From Oxalobacteraceae bacterium (lineage in GTDB: Bacteria; Pseudomonadota; Gammaproteobacteria; Burkholderiales; Burkholderiaceae_D), in the NCBI GenBank assembly GCA_021151485.1, contig JAGKXB010000039.1:1-18443 (forward strand): 18,443 nt of DNA, read 5' to 3'. Below are positions 18,249 through 18,443 of the stretch, in pieces (positions within the stretch are counted from its first letter, which is position 1; the number at the start of each line of letters is the position of its first letter). The notes beneath the pieces are model-generated. The model was not told the DNA's origin, made no database searches, and saw only the letters and a program-made list of their open reading frames with translations. Made by a program: the position numbers and the translations under genes.

Positions 18249-18443
18249 ATGGCAAAGAGCAAGTTTGAGCGGACAAAGCCGCACGTGAATGTGGGTACGA
18301 TTGGTCACGTTGATCATGGTAAGACAACGTTAACAGCGGCGATAGCGACAGTGTTGTCGAAGAAGTTTGGTGGTGAGGCGAAAGCATACGATCAAATTGA
18401 TGCGGCACCGGAAGAAAAGGCGCGTGGTATTACCATTAATACA
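18249..18443 (+). CDS. tuf: Elongation factor Tu, 5' end only (partial)
   Basis: The last 195 bases encode the first 65 residues of EF-Tu, starting [20 protein letters not shown]. The G1 motif GHVDHGKT (19-26) and the switch region up to [10 protein letters not shown] are present. The gene runs off the window. AAGGA at 18237-18241 is its ribosome site. It follows fusA by 101 bases, the usual tufA position in the str operon. The spacer contains GATAAT (18219-18224) but no matching -35 box, so I do not call a separate promoter. Together with the fragment at 1-94 it shows that the genome has two tuf copies. Confidence 0.97.
   Translation, partial: MAKSKFERTKPHVNVGTIGHVDHGKTTLTAAIATVLSKKFGGEAKAYDQIDAAPEEKARGITINT

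Noticed and set aside
1..18443. Novel defence, CRISPR, phage or mobile system
   Set aside because: Both strands were read. All substantial frames are housekeeping genes plus one membrane transferase, with no transposase, integrase, spaced repeat array or target-site duplications.

Overview
The window is a core translation and transcription locus of a Gram-negative bacterium. The gene order is tuf(3' end)-tRNA-Trp-secE-nusG-rplK-rplA-rplJ-rplL-rpoB-rpoC, then one minus-strand gene, then rpsL-rpsG-fusA-tuf(5' end). This order, the RpoB length (1368 aa), the RpoB N-terminus ([15 protein letters not shown]), the RpoC length (1408 aa) and the NusG sequence fit a betaproteobacterium, probably in Burkholderiales. 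Codons often end in A or T (GGT, GTT, TTG, CGT, AAA) and the spacers are AT-rich, so this is a lower-GC member of that group. I cannot name the genus.

Layout: 1-94 is the tail of one EF-Tu gene. 136-211 is tRNA-Trp. 244-1214 is secE-nusG, overlapping by one base. 1311-2437 is rplK-rplA, also overlapping by one base, with an apparent L1-binding leader. 2791-3755 is rplJ-rplL behind an L10 leader. 4103-12548 is rpoB-rpoC. 12558-12631 holds two terminators, the second bidirectional. 12645-14546 (minus) is an inner-membrane phosphoethanolamine transferase-type enzyme of the alkaline phosphatase superfamily. 14751-14779 is a strong sigma-70-type promoter for the str operon. 14864-18147 is rpsL-rpsG-fusA, and 18249 to the end is the start of a second tuf.

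The genes supply RNA polymerase core subunits, a transcription elongation factor (NusG), ribosomal proteins L11, L1, L10, L7/L12, S12 and S7, elongation factors G and Tu, a Sec translocon subunit and one tRNA. The only non-housekeeping gene is the transferase. It is convergent to rpoC and divergent from rpsL, separating the beta (rpoBC) and str operons.

I found no mobile element, CRISPR array, phage gene, toxin-antitoxin pair or new defence system. The interesting material is in the spacers. Nearly every long gap between co-directional genes carries a stable RNA structure: an L1 operator mimic, an L10 leader with mutually exclusive helices, a GCAA-capped terminator before rpoB, a terminator-like hairpin between rpoB and rpoC, a folded rpsL-rpsG spacer, and a long-range helix ending in a U-tract just before fusA. 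These look like a set of stoichiometry controls. The L1 and L10 elements match known regulation; the rpoB-rpoC and rpsG-fusA elements are the least expected.
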